From assembly GCA_015680685.1 (NCBI GenBank), contig MNCI01012629.1, forward strand, positions 634,587-692,585: DNA of 57,999 bases. The letters are read 5' to 3'. Position 1 is the first letter of the stretch; each line of letters begins with the position of its first letter. A program made the translations under genes and the position numbers. Shown piece by piece: positions 1-11,849 of this stretch. This DNA comes from Gnetum montanum (Eukaryota; Streptophyta; Gnetopsida; Gnetales; Gnetaceae). The notes under the pieces are model-generated. The model was not told the DNA's origin and made no database searches. It saw only the letters and a list, made by a program, of their open reading frames with translations.

Positions 1-2560
1 CATATGCTGGAATGGGAAATAATACATTCCATCCCCCTATGATCAATTCCCCCTTATCAAATTCTATGCACAAATTATTACACAACTTATAGAGTTTGAT
101 GAGTTTAGTGAGGGAATTAGCTTAGTGGATTGGCAAGAGGAGGAAGATGAGTTTGAGGTTGAATAAGAGTTGGACATCTTCATTGGAAGTGTTTGTCATT
201 CTCTAGATCCCCAAACAACCACTTCCAACTCTATGTCTCTTACCTCATTGATGATACAAGTCCTTACACCCAACTCTCCTCCTATACATCCTACCATATT
301 TGGGTCCACACCCATCATTGCCATACACCAGACACAACTTGTGTCCTAGTCAACTTTCTTATTCTTATATGTACCCATTGCCACACAACCTAACTTTGTT
401 CATCCAGTAACAGTGATGTGTACATCATTATCCCCCTTTTCCATGCTAGCAAGACCCCCATTAGAATCTCAAGGAACACAAGCATCTCATACCTCATTTA
501 TTCCCTTTTTTCCTTAGGTTTTAGCACAAACATCCTTCTCTTTGTTTAGCCCACCTATGACCACCATAACCCAACCTCTTCCTTTGATACCATAGCCTAT
601 CATGAGGCCATAAGTCTCATAAATTCTTCCTCAATCATCAAAGAAAACATCACAGCCCATGGGGATGCCCAAAGGCTTGGATCAAGCTTTCCAAATCATC
701 CAAGACCTTAATGAAGAGTTGCAAAAACATAAATCCAACACAACTTAGATGATTAAAGTTCTATATTTCTACCAAGATGATCCTATAAGCTCTACAGTGC
801 CTCAAATAACCTTGCACATAAGATTTCCTATTCCAAACTTCACTAAATACAATGATGAAGGGGATTCAAACACCCATATAGTAACCTTTCAGTCTAAGTT
901 CCTTCTTTTGCAAGCATGGCCTCATATGATATTGAGGATTTTCCTCATGTCCCTCAAGGTAAGACTCTAGATTGGTATCAAACCTTGCCTAGGGATTCCA
1001 TATCTTTCCTTAAGAACCTTATTAACCAATGTTTCAATTTCATCAAATGCAACTTGAAGTCAGATGTCACATTTGACCAATTAATGAAGGTAAGGCAAGG
1101 GCCACTTGAATTTGTCAAAAGGTTCATCCAAAGGTGGAACTCAACATTCAACGAGATCCCAAAGCTATTGCTAAAACTCACCTCTTGGCCATCTACAAAG
1201 GGGCAATAAATCACTGTATTGGGTTAAAACTATACTACCTAGAGCCTCATTCACTAATCCAAGACTTCTCAAAAACCAAGAACATTGAGGAGGTAGTTGA
1301 GGTAAGTAATGACCTAGCCTACATGGCCTACAAAAATAAACATGCATGAAGGGATAGCAATAGGACTAAACAAGAACATAAAATTATGGTACTAGTAGCA
1401 AAAAAGGAAAAATAGGCAAAGAGGAGGGGATCACCACCACGTAACACATCCCCTAACTCATTGCAACTATTCACTTTCTATCTCCCAAATCAACCAAGAC
1501 CAAACTTTGGGTGCAAGGATAGATCTAAGTACATGAGGTTTCCTTTAAAGCCTTATAAGCTCTTAGAATAGTTGCTTAAAGACAACCATATATAACATCA
1601 ACAACTATTTGAAGAAGCTTGCAAGAGGCACAATCATCTTTGTGACATAGATAGAGATCCAAAAATAGCTACCAAAGATGATCCTAAGCTACCGAGGTAC
1701 TTTAGACTAGATAGGCATTGCCATTATCTTAAAATGGCTAGTCATGATATCAAATTTTGCCTAGCATTAAAGGATGACCTCTAGAAGATGATAAACAATG
1801 GAGAGTTGGCAATGAATGAGCCCAACTCTCCAAGAACCAGCAACAAGTCCTATACCATATGCTCATTCACAAAAACCAAATGGTCTAATCTACCTAGGGA
1901 ATTGTTTGTCATTAGAGTACCACCACAGCCCTAAAACAAAAAGCTTAGAGAGCTATTTATCATATGGGTACCACCTCCTCTAACCCCTAATAAGCCCTTC
2001 ATCATACATGTCCCCTCCTTAGTGGATTTAACATAATAATATAGTCAACGAGTTGCTAATCCTCCAAAGTCTAGGGAATCATTTGTTATTTAGGTCCCAT
2101 CACCTTCAACAAGTAAGGCTATAATAACCTATGACAAAATCCCACCTATAGTGATCCATAACTCATAGGTTAGAATGAAACAATCATTCCAATGGTGACT
2201 AAATTAACCTACCACCAAATCAAAAAATAAGCCAATTGAAGGTAAAAAAACAATACCTATGCTAATTCCAACTATACCTAGGTACAAGGGGCCCAAATCA
2301 CATGCACTGAAATCCAATCCACAAGCTCTAGGGAGGATGGAGAAGGTTAGAACTACTAAGGCCAAAACATCACAAGCCAAGGAAAAGAGCTTCCTCACAA
2401 CTATGGAATAAACAAAATGGTCCCATAAGAAAAAGAACACAACATCAAACCTATACAACCTAGGCATGACTTGTCACACATATAGAGATACACTAGCTTA
2501 GGTGTTGACCTCTATCTCTATGAGTAGAGACATGCTAGTGAACAATGAATCAATTTACTC
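1..2560 (+). pseudogene. gag remnant of element F
   Basis: Gag forms the virus-like particle of LTR retrotransposons. Proline/threonine-rich N-terminal sequence runs to about 740. A readable stretch from 749 includes YFYQDDPI and FTKYNDEGDSN. After a frameshift near 916-970 the Gag core follows, with DWYQTLP, SISFLKNLI and FVKRFIQRW, continuing in another frame to 1349 (ending DLAYMAYKNKHA). A degenerate Cys/His motif (CHYLKMASHDIKFC) lies near 1719-1760. The same blocks, with clear residue matches, occur in the gag of element D (minus strand, 44000-46502), which fixes the family. Frameshifts and many TAG/TAA stops make it non-functional. The N-terminus is cut by the window edge. Confidence 0.75.
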
Positions 2561-2603
2561 TATCATTGAATAAACTTCTCTTAGGAAAAATGGACATCAA
2601 CCA

Positions 2604-3140
2604 ATGCTCCACTTTCATGAAAATGAAGTAAAGATTGACTCTAGAAATAGAGAAGTGCTATCCACTTCCCTCCTCATCACTATACATGTTTATAAGTACA
2701 AAATTCACTATGTTCATGTAGATGATGAGACAACAACTAATTTGGTACCATATTCCATTGTTGACAAACTAGGCCTAATTGCGAATATTCAAGTGACCAC
2801 TATGTCAACTCTCAAGTCATTTAATGGCTCAGGAGTAGTAGTGAAATGTTCCATCACTTTGGATTTCATAGCCAAAGAGTAGCTCCCCACATCTACTAGC
2901 TTTGTAGTAGTCAAAGAAACACCTAATTTCAAATAATCTTAGGAAAGTTGTGGTTAGCAAAGCTTTAGGTAGTTTCATCTCCTATACATTAAGAGATTCA
3001 CTTGCCATACAAAGGTGGGTAAATTGTGATCTATGAGGATAATGGTTTAGTACCATTATTTAACTATGTTAACATCAACCAAGGTTATGAGGTGGACTTT
3101 TAAGAGGAGACTCACGATACTTAGAATAGGGCTAACCATA
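2604..3140 (+). pseudogene. Retropepsin-like protease remnant of element F
   Basis: This is the aspartic protease that would process Gag-Pol. The open part (2604-2882, 92 codons) contains a VHVDDETTTNLVPYSIVDK segment that aligns with VHIDDGATTNVIPFPIMDK in element D, so it is the active-site flap region. The catalytic triplet has drifted from DDGA to DDET, which should abolish activity. Past the stop at 2880 the homology continues through FNLILG-like residues to HLPYKGG near 3015. Position after gag and similarity to D's protease support the call strongly. Confidence 0.75.
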
Positions 3141-3425
3141 GTGAGAATAATAGTAATGCAAATAACACCAACTCTATGACATTAAATGAACAATGAAAAT
3201 TCTTACAAGTGATCATGATAAATAAGAGAAATGGTGAGCATAAGATTGTATGAAATAGGTTTGTTGATTTCTCAAATTTCAAGCAAGAAATTCCTAACCA
3301 ACACCTTATACTCTCTCTTGTTAAGGATCATTTGATTACATTTGTAACATTGTATCATGCTCTACTGTTGATCTTATCTTTGTATGTTCTTTGGAGAGCA
3401 TCTCATACTTATTAGGAAATTATGG
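3141..3425. other. Unassigned spacer after protease
   Basis: No coding frame of useful length. By position it matches the spacer between protease and short repeats in element D, but I see no conserved motif. Confidence 0.4.
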
Positions 3426-3545
3426 ATTATGGGCTACCAAGGCCTAAACCTAGTAATTTTTATCCTACCAAGGCCTAAAACTAGTGAATCCAAGGCCTAC
3501 GAAGGCCTAAACCTACCATTCAAATAAGCCTTGCAATGGGTTCTG
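3426..3545 (+). repeat. Short tandem repeat, GGCCTAAACCTAG type (left block of F)
   Basis: Three to four imperfect copies of a unit of about 30 bp carrying CCAAGGCCTAAAACTAGT-like words. The same words return at 21640-21915 in this element, and in the same sense relative to gag and protease in element D (37856-38490 and 42040-42600 on the minus strand). In D this block lies directly between protease and reverse transcriptase. Confidence 0.75.
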
Positions 3546-3559
3546 ACCATCAACCACAA

Positions 3560-4340
3560 CCATAAAACCTAATTCCACTTACCATTTTTAATAGCAATGA
3601 CCTATCTCATCAAACCTTGGGCTTCAAAAGAGGGATAGACCTTAACTAAACCTTACCATTTTGGGAATCCACATTGGGGGTAACACTACCTAGCATGGAG
3701 CCTAGTAGAGACCAAGAGAGATAACATCCATAATTACCCCCCAATTCCCATCAAGCATAGGTCTAATCCCTGAAGTAGGTCCACATGACCTAAAACCCCT
3801 CTAATGACTCCAAGTAGCCTTGAAACCTCATCTAACCTAGTTGAAAGTACTTAAAACTTTTGAACTTGGTTGATCTACACTAAGGGAAGCTTACCCCATG
3901 TTAGCTAGCATGCAGCCAATGTGGATGGTTGGGGGTGACTTCGTATAATTAAAATCGATTGTCTAGTTAACATTTTTCTACTCTAATGCTCCTTCGTAGC
4001 CTAATTTCACCTTAGAACAAGTTAACTTTTCAAACATACCTTTCTCCACAGTATGGAACCCTCCCTCCATGTTGGCCAGCATAGAGGCTCAAAGGGTATG
4101 ACATAAAGCCCTTCTCCAAGTCCTAAATGACCATAGATTTCACCTTGATGGCCCTAGCATCCTTCCATAATCATTGGTAGTTGAAAGTTGTTAAAACTAA
4201 AGTTGATTTCTATCTTGAAATCCTTCTTCACATTGGTGAAACCCCCCTCCCTCCATGTTCACTAAGATGGAGCCAACCTAGATGCCTTGGGGATATGCAT
4301 TAAAACCTAGTTTATAGCCAAAAATAGCCTAATAACCTAC
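3560..4340 (+). repeat. Array of about 190-bp repeats, left segment
   Basis: Four degenerate copies with anchors CCACATTG/CCATGTT followed by TAGCATGGAGCC-like sequence at about 3669, 3896, 4068 and 4253. The array resumes after element A at 18320. The distance from the last left anchor to the first right anchor, leaving out A and one copy of its target duplication, is about 185 bp. A therefore split a continuous array. No coding frame is visible. Confidence 0.75.
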
Positions 4341-4345
4341 CCTAG

Positions 4346-5159
4346 TGATGAAGCGTGAGTTGCTGGTTTGTGTCAATGGGATCTCATCAACATAGGATTT
4401 AGTATGTTGATAAGTACCCATCGACGTGGAACCTTGTCATCACCTATAAATGTGCACCTACCCACTACATTTATGACACTTCTTCTATTAGTTGTAGTGA
4501 AGCTCTTGTAGTTTGTTTTCTCCAAACATAGAATATATTTTGAGTGCCTGCAGTAGGAGTCAAAGAAGTGTATGGATCTATATTTAAGCACTAATGTACT
4601 AAAAACCTAAGTATGAATGATAATAAAGATCAGCTTTTTTTATCAAACCTTGTAATACTTGGAATAGATTAATGTTTTCATTATGCATTTATCATTCATG
4701 CACTTGACTCTAATAAATTTTAATTAAGTAACTATTATCAATTAAATAACAAATATAAGTATGACCACTTCAAGTATATGTTACTCTTGGTAATTCTAGT
4801 AGCATTGCCACATGTTCAATATGTGTACAAAAAGTGGGAATCGATGCTTATATTAGGATTAGTTAAGTATTAGCTAGTTATTAGATTAAATAGATTAATT
4901 AAACATTTATTTTTCTATTTCTAGCACTTAGGTGATCAAAAATTAAAACATAAAATGATAAAAATTAAAAGCCTCAGTTACACTTAACCATACCCTTACA
5001 TCACACAAGTGGAACTAAGAAAATAATGATCATGATTGTTAAGGTTGATCTCCTAGACCCAGTGTACTTGAGAGCTAAAGTCTATGGTGTTTGACTAGAT
5101 CACTTAGTGAATGCTAGTGATTCATATGGTTAGACGTAGGGTATACTCATTTCTCATCA
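4346..5159 (+). repeat. 5' LTR of element A
   Basis: Starts TGATGAAGCG and ends TTCTCATCA. A TATA box (CTATAAA) lies at 4444-4450 and an AATAAA at 4622-4627. It aligns along its length with 17446-18314 but lacks about 40 bp near 4790. It also matches the LTRs of B (opposite strand) and C. Confidence 0.92.
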
Positions 5160-5178
5160 TTAGCACCATTATCAAGGA
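5160..5178 (+). other. Primer-binding site of element A, tRNA-Asp type, decayed
   Basis: Directly after the LTR the sequence reads TTAGCACCATTATCAAGG. Against the plant tRNA-Asp(GTC) complement, TTGGCGCCGTTGCCGGGGA (recalled, not searched), every mismatch is G to A or C to T. Element B has a diverged version at the same place. This type of primer site is common in Athila and Tat elements. Confidence 0.65.
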
Positions 5179-5429
5179 CTTTAGTTAGTTACATGTACTA
5201 TCTAAGACTTAGTGAAATCATTCAAAATTGTTGTAATGAATCTTAAATTCATAATCATAAAAAGTACTAATAATAGTAAAAGCACACTAATTTTTTCTTT
5301 TAAAGTTAAAATTTCTTCTTCTCATAGGGCTAATTCACCACTGTCATTCAAGCATACATCCAATCAAAAAAGGAATGAACAGTCAAACCAGCAAGTGTCC
5401 TAGTAATGCAGAGTGATATATACTCACCC

Positions 5430-7433
5430 CAATGAGTATGTGCTAGACTTCACCTTCATTCTAAATTAGGATGAAAAATTTTATTGGAGGGACAAGGAGG
5501 ATAACATTGGATTGCCACCTAATTGATTGGTTCCTATGATGCTACTCAAGAATCTTATGAGGTTGGGCATCTATGGACTTAATGTTAAATATGTTGTGTA
5601 AGATCATGACTATTAGGATTATCACCCCACTAAGCACAATGCAAGAAAGATCGACAAAAAGAGATGTGTTATGAATCATCAAAGGGAAAATGATTCAATA
5701 ACCCCTTGATCCTACTCAACTAGAAAGCTAAAGAGGATCCCTTCATTAGGGGTTCTTAATTTACTAACTTTACTTCCCTTGGATTTGATGAAGGGGGTTT
5801 GAACTAGAACTTGTAGTCCACTACAAAAAATCCTAGTTCAGGTAAGGATGGGTTCCATGATCATGGGGACTTCCAAGATGGAAGTCAAGGCAAGAACATG
5901 GATAAACATGATGATTGTGACCAAGATTGAAGAAGAGAGGGTAGCAAGCATCATGTTGGTGCTGACTCTCCTTCCTCTTTTTCACCTTCAACATCCTTTT
6001 CTTCCTCTATCTTTGACTAAAGCTACAGAGGATGTGATTGTGATAGAGGTGACTAATGGGATAGAGATGATTATAGGGCCTACCAAACTAGTAGAGATTA
6101 GGGACATGGGTAATCAAGGAAGGCCCACCTCTACTAAAGAAGGGATAGTAGAGGACATCATGGGAATCATGGTCATCATAGAGGCTATGACCATGAATAG
6201 CCTTTTCTTGCAATGAGGAACATTCTAAACATTGTAGAGGTCATGAGAATTACAACAACGCATGTGAAAGATAGTAGAATCAAGCAATTAGATATGAACA
6301 ATATCCCCAAGTTCCAAGGGAAATACAACTCATGTCCAAAAAACCATCATTAAGCCTATTACAATACCTATGCCTTATAGAACATTAAAAACAAATGAAA
6401 AAAATTAAAATTTTTTCCAAGGATACTAATCAAGGAAGTTGAAAGTTGGTACTGGTCTTTAGAGCTAGAATTAATCTATTGATGGAGTACAATGCTTGAT
6501 ATCTTGAATGATAAGTATTAGATATACTTTTGAGTGTCTAATCTAAGAAAGTAGATCCAAGGTTGGAAACAAGGATGACATGAACCCTTGAATGTAGCCA
6601 TGGGTAGGTACTATTTTCTCTTGCATAGATGTCTTGGACATGGTTATTCTCAAAGGGAGCACTCTACCATATCATAGATGGGCTCTGAATAGAAATAAAA
6701 AGACTCTTAGGGTCTATGCCCAAGGGAGACTTTTAGAATTAAGGGTCCATTAGATCCAAAGGCTAATAGAGTAGGCTACCAAAGAAGGAGAGTTGAAAGA
6801 AAAGGTAAGTGTAAAAGAGTATAACCAATATCCTTCCATCCACAAAAGGAAGGTCAAGTTCTATGCTAATGAGGAGGAGGTACTACTTGATGAAGTGATG
6901 TAGTGGAAGACCTTGTTGATTCAAAAGTATATTTCCAAAATTTAAACTAAGGTAGAAAAAATGTGGAACTCTTTAGATGAAAAATTCCAAATTCTCTAAA
7001 AATAGTAGAGGAATATAAAGAGAAAAGTAGTGATAGTGATTGCAAGAGAAGGAAGGAAGGTAAAAATGCCCACCAAAGGGATAAGGGCAAGGCTATTGCA
7101 ATAGAGAAGATTATGGAGTTTGAATAATATAATGATGGTGGATGTGACATCTACTAATATGAGCATCCTGAGGGATGTTATCCTATGGTGTCACACTTGT
7201 AAGAGTCTAAGGTATATGCTCTAAATCCTATATCAAAAACAAGGTAAGCATCTAGAAGGTTACCTTATCCTCAAGGAAACCCTAGGCAGTTTCACTAAAA
7301 ATAAGTCTACGAACTAAGTGGAGCTTTGTAACAATTTTATGAGTAATATCATTAGTGATAGCATCCACAGTCATGGGGGATGCTAGCACCAAGGTAGTAG
7401 TATGCTTACTAGTAGCTTAATCCATATGCATAC
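5430..7433 (+). pseudogene. gag remnant of element A, first part
   Basis: An N-terminal region rich in Asp, His, Gly and Arg (about 5850-6220) includes RDSRGHHGNHGHHRGYDHE. It is followed by HVKDSRIKQLDMNNIPKF (about 6258-6312), a stretch that copy B preserves as HVKDSKIKHLDMNNVPRF. Then come FFPRILIKE and a region matching B's KVSNLRREIQG. A zinc-knuckle remnant (EHPEGC) and SKVYALNP lie near 7145-7230. The 122-codon open frame at 5848-6216 is not the gag frame; the homologous frame is interrupted. Insertion E ends this part at 7433, and gag-protease linker sequence resumes at 10027. Confidence 0.7.
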
Positions 7434-10026
7434 TGTTGGTGACCGTTTGGGACGCGACCGCCAACGAGTGTCCTCGAACAGGATTTAGGTGCCTGCTGGT
7501 CTCTGGCAACACCAAGGCCCAGATACCTCCAAATAAACTCAATAGTTAATGTGAGTATGTGTGTGTGCTGTTGCGGCATGTGGTTGTGTGAAATGTAATG
7601 ATTGCATTGTGTGTAAACTCAAATGACTTACTTTAAAGAGATTCAGCCAACTTTGCCAAGTACTGTGAGTTNNNNNNNNNNNNNNNNNNNNNNNNNNNNN
7701 NNNNNNNNNNNNNNNNNNNNNNNNNNNNNNNNNNNNNNNNNNNNNNNNNNNNNNNNNNNNNNNNNNNNNNNNNNNNNNNNNNNNNNNNNNNNNNNNNNNN
7801 NNNNNNNNNNNNNNNNNNNNNNNNNNNNNNNNNNNNNNNNNNNNNNNNNNNNNNNNNNNNNNNNNNNNNNNNNNNNNNNNNNNNNNNNNNNNNNNNNNNN
7901 NNNNNNNNNNNNNNNNNNNNNNNNNNNNNNNNNNNNNNNNNNNNNNNNNNNNNNNNNNNNNNNNNNNNNNNNNNNNNNNNNNNNNNNNNNNNNNNNNNNN
8001 NNNNNNNNNNNNNNNNNNNNNNNNNNNNNNNNNNNNNNNNNNNNNNNNNNNNNNNNNNNNNNNNNNNNNNNNNNNNNNNNNNNNNNNNNNNNNNNNNNNN
8101 NNNNNNNNNNNNNNNNNNNNNNNNNNNNNNNNNNNNNNNNNNNNNNNNNNNNNNNNNNNNNNNNNNNNNNNNNNNNNNNNNNNNNNNNNNNNNNNNNNNN
8201 NNNNNNNNNNNNNNNNNNNNNNNNNNNNNNNNNNNNNNNNNNNNNNNNNNNNNNNNNNNNNNNNNNNNNNNNNNNNNNNNNNNNNNNNNNNNNNNNNNNN
8301 NNNNNNNNNNNNNNNNNNNNNNNNNNNNNNNNNNNNNNNNNNNNNNNNNNNNNNNNNNNNNNNNNNNNNNNNNNNNNNNNNNNNNNNNNNNNNNNNNNNN
8401 NNNNNNNNNNNNNNNNNNNNNNNNNNNNNNNNNNNNNNNNNNNNNNNNNNNNNNNNNNNNNNNNNNNNNNNNNNNNNNNNNNNNNNNNNNNNNNNNNNNN
8501 NNNNNNNNNNNNNNNNNNNNNNNNNNNNNNNNNNNNNNNNNNNNNNNNNNNNNNNNNNNNNNNNNNNNNNNNNNNNNNNNNNNNNNNNNNNNNNNNNNNN
8601 NNNNNNNNNNNNNNNNNNNNNNNNNNNNNNNNNNNNNAAGTTAGGAAGCATTAACTTAGGAGGTTAGGAAGTTAGGAGATAAATATTGCTTTTGAAAAAT
8701 AATTCCAATATTTCATATAATTGTTCACAATTATAGATTTAATAGCCTTTCATTTTTACTTTTTTTTAAAATTTTGAAGAATGCTTATTGAAGTTCTTAG
8801 TGATTTTATAAACAAGGTGATAACATAATATCTACCTTGGCATAAATGTTGCTGGTACCTTAATCCTAAATAATTCATGTGCACTTGCACATGTATGAAA
8901 ATGGCTGTAAAATTTAAATTCAAAATATCAAGCCTGAATGTGAAGGTGCCAGGCCTGGAACTACCATCGAATACCTCTAAAATATCCCACCCCTACCAAA
9001 AATCGTTACCAACCGCCACCGCGGAAGAAGGCTCTACCGCTGCATCCGGCATCGTTGCTATATGACGCTCGGTTGCTGGAGGAGAAAGATCTAGAAAAAG
9101 AAATGATGTATTGGACATATGACCCTGGGCATAGGGTTTCAGTTGCCTGGAAATGTTTTATTTTGCCCCAAATTTGCTTAGGGATTCCTGCATTTTTGTG
9201 TTCCTGCAGATTGTTTTTTAAATTCCTGCCATTGATTGCAGAGTTAAGGGCAAATGTATCATAGATCTGAGCATCAGTGAATAACGACATCAGGTATGGA
9301 GGTTAAGAATGGCCCTACAATGGCTAGAAAAATCTTCACGCAGTGCACGCATTGCAGAACACATTGACGTCGTTGAAGGCGAGCGGATCAATTGCATTTT
9401 TATGGAAAAATTTTCAAACTGAAATGGTTTTTACCTTGGAAGCGGCAATGCTCATGCAAGGTCTTCTTCCACTGCCTTTGAATCCACATTCCTACAAGTG
9501 TTTGGCACAACGCGACCAACAGAAATGTCATTGATTTGGGATCAAAAAGAACAGTTGGTTTTGTGTAAAAATAGAAGCCATTACAGGGCAATAAACCTTG
9601 CACTCCCCTGCATCGATACCAACGCGATCCCTTGTAAAAAAAACGAGCATTCTTCTAGACTTCTTTCACTCATTTTTCTCTCAATGCGTACAGTGGCTAG
9701 AACTGTTTTTTTTTTACAATAAAAACATTATCCAAAGCTTACAATGGTGACTTTTATTGATTTTAAGCATTCATAAATGGGATCAGCTTTTTTAGCTTTT
9801 CAACTCTTTTCAACCTTCCCTTTGCAAAGGAGCATGATAAATTTTTCTTTCTTTGATATCATCATTGGAAATACTATATCTTCATTCAAAAAATTTCTAC
9901 ATGAAACCTCTGGTAATAAAATATCAATAGGGCACAACCATCATATATATATTTTTTAATGTCTTCTATGGCTTATTCATATTTAATCACCTTTTTTGTT
10001 CCATAAAATGGCTAAATGTGCCAACA
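7434..10026 (+). mobile_element. Insertion E: probable solo LTR or non-autonomous LTR element
   Basis: Begins TGTTGGTGACC and ends GTGCCAACA, giving perfect 6-bp terminal inverted repeats TGTTGG/CCAACA. It is flanked by the 5-bp duplication CATAC (7429-7433 and 10027-10031). The uninterrupted site is visible in element B, where ATCCATATGAGTACTATGTT reads straight through, which confirms the insertion. The left end does not recur in the visible right part, so paired LTRs are not seen. It contains a 966-base gap. The left 235 bp and 8995-9060 are more GC-rich and CpG-containing than their surroundings. Small open frames at 8877-9290 have no recognisable domain. Orientation is arbitrary. Confidence 0.75.
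7672..8637. other. Assembly gap (N run)
   Basis: 966 undetermined bases inside insertion E. The long open frames spanning it are artefacts of translating N. The true size may differ. Confidence 0.99.
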
Positions 10027-10480
10027 CATACTATGTTTAGTAGCCCATTTTCCCATGTAACTCTTCTAGTCATGCTTCATTTTAGCATTACTACTATCCT
10101 CTAGAATACTACGGAGCCTAATCTCCAAGATGGGAATCCCTATGTCCTCATTACCTTCCTCATCATTTTTCACATATTCCTCCACCCTCAACAATGTAGG
10201 ATGAAATTCTAGCCTATCCATAGCAATGTAACGCCACCAGGGTTGTTAACTTATAGTTGATTCCTTAGTTGAGCGGTTTAGAACTTAAACCCTAAAAAAG
10301 ATCCTTCTTTCAAATCAATAGTCCTACAAAGCCCTTACATACACCTATGGCTAACGACCCTACTTCCCACTCATCCTCTGCAAACCCATTCTAGAATCCT
10401 TCAAATCAAATGCCTTCCAAAGTACATACCATGATGTTACTAATTAGATAAAGGCTGGCCACCTTTCCAAAAAAATATTT
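10027..10480 (+). pseudogene. gag-protease linker of element A (continues from 7433)
   Basis: Sequence right of insertion E aligns with the minus strand of element B around 49700-50190, for example CTCATCCTCTGCAAA near 10370. It carries the end of gag and the spacer before protease. No uninterrupted frame remains. Confidence 0.6.
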
Positions 10481-10910
10481 GATCTTGGGGGTCCTCTTAT
10501 CTATTTATAAATTACTAGGGTTGAGCCTTTCAAATCTCTTCTGGACTCAAGTTCTGATATAAGTTTGATTTTCCATGAGATGTACAAAGTCTACAACCTG
10601 CCTCCATTCAAGAAGAGCAACATTCTTCTTGAGTTAGCAAACTAGTCCATCATTATTCCCTTGGGACTAGTGGAGGACATTCTGACCACCATCTATGAGT
10701 GGTCCTATCCCACAAACTTCCTAGTGATTCATGCTAATAACTGCAAGGACTTTCCAATCATCATGGGAAGGGCTTGGTTAAGCACAATTGATGCATAGTT
10801 TGGAATTAGAAACCTCTCCTTGAAGATTTTCAAGGAAAATGAATTTAGAAAAATAGAGAATAAGCCCATTCCATGGATCACATAGAATGACATAGGGTGA
10901 AACTATGTGT
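10481..10910 (+). pseudogene. Aspartic protease remnant of element A
   Basis: Frame from about 10540 reads LLDSSSDISLI, an active-site region in which DSG has become DSS. It is followed by MYKVYNLPPFKKSN, LGLVEDILTTIYEWSYPTNF and IIMGRAWLSTIDA, then GIRNLSLKIF (to about 10830). The GLLEDI, YPTNFLVI and RAWLS blocks recur in element B at 49375-49623 on the minus strand. Stops are mostly TAG at former Gln or Trp codons. Confidence 0.75.
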
Positions 10911-10979
10911 AGAAATTATGGTTTGTTAAAATTACATCTATCATAACATGTAGATAGTATGAAAACATGATAAAAATTC

Positions 10980-11845
10980 AATGGTGTCTATACACAATAG
11001 CAATAATACAAGAGGACACCCAATGATTAATAGTTGATTGTAAAAGTAATTCAACAATATTTATGGAACCAACTAAGAGCCTAAAGAGTGCGTATGTTAA
11101 AGGCATAGATGAACTAGAGCATGTTCATCACCAAATCTTTGATGATGAACCTAGTGACACCAATTGGGGATAGTTGGAAATCCCTAAAAGTTTCAAATAG
11201 GAGTCCCTAAAGTTGAAAAATTTTCCAACTAGAATGGAATATGATTTTCTAAAAAATAGCAAGCTAGTTATAATCAATGTCATTCTTGCTCCTAAACAAA
11301 AGGAAAAGCTATTTAAGGTGATCAACAAATGGCCAACAACCTTCACCTAGTCATATCATGAATTAACTGGAATTTATCCATAGATATGAAAGCACTATAA
11401 CTATACATATTCCTCCATGAAATCAAAGAGTTATCCACAGTCTTGGTTGAACCCCAAACTGAAGTAGATTATCAAAGAGGGATTCAAAAACTCCTCAAGC
11501 TAGGGTTCATCTATCCCATTTCAAAGAGTGAGTGGGTTAGCTTACTTATGATAATGCTAAAGAAAGGTGAAAATTGGAGGCTTTGTATTAAGTTCAAGCT
11601 ATTGAACATGGAGACATACAAAGATCATTTTCTATTATCATTTTTTGACTAAGTGTTGGATACCGTTTCTAGGTATTACTATTACAATTTTCTAGATGGT
11701 TATAGTGATTACAACAAAATCTAGATTGCACTTGAGGATTAGGCCAAAACAACATTTATATGTTCCTAGGGAAGTTTTTCATATAGAAAGATTTTTTTTG
11801 TTCTATGTAATTCTTCTATAACATTCCAATGTTCATTGGTATGTT
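10980..11845 (+). pseudogene. Reverse transcriptase remnant (N-terminal half) of element A
   Basis: A linker (11040-11400) matches B's MEPTKSLTCAYVEGMDK region. The open stretch 11443-11652 carries LGFIYPISKSEW and RLCIKFKLLN, the N-terminal finger motifs of Ty3/gypsy RT. It continues with NFLDGYSDYNKI, containing the first catalytic Asp, and a TTFICS.GSFSYR block to about 11825. In-frame stops at 11720-11780 are all TAG, replacing Gln or Trp. The DD motif, thumb and RNase H are missing: homology jumps to integrase at about 11890. An 11-bp direct repeat (GTTCATTGGTA at 11831 and 11881) sits at this junction. Confidence 0.85.
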
Positions 11846-11849
11846 CTTG

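Noticed and set aside
5848-6216. 122-codon open frame in element A
   Set aside because: The frame that matches copy B's gag and gives the His/Asp-rich segment is a different one; this frame is an overlap.
7539-8654. Two long open frames (370 and 343 codons)
   Set aside because: Nearly all residues come from the N gap at 7672-8637; there is no real coding evidence.
8877-9290. Overlapping small frames on both strands in a GC-richer patch, looking like an exon
   Set aside because: No domain recognised, frames conflict, and the patch lies between the defined ends of insertion E, so it is more simply LTR sequence.
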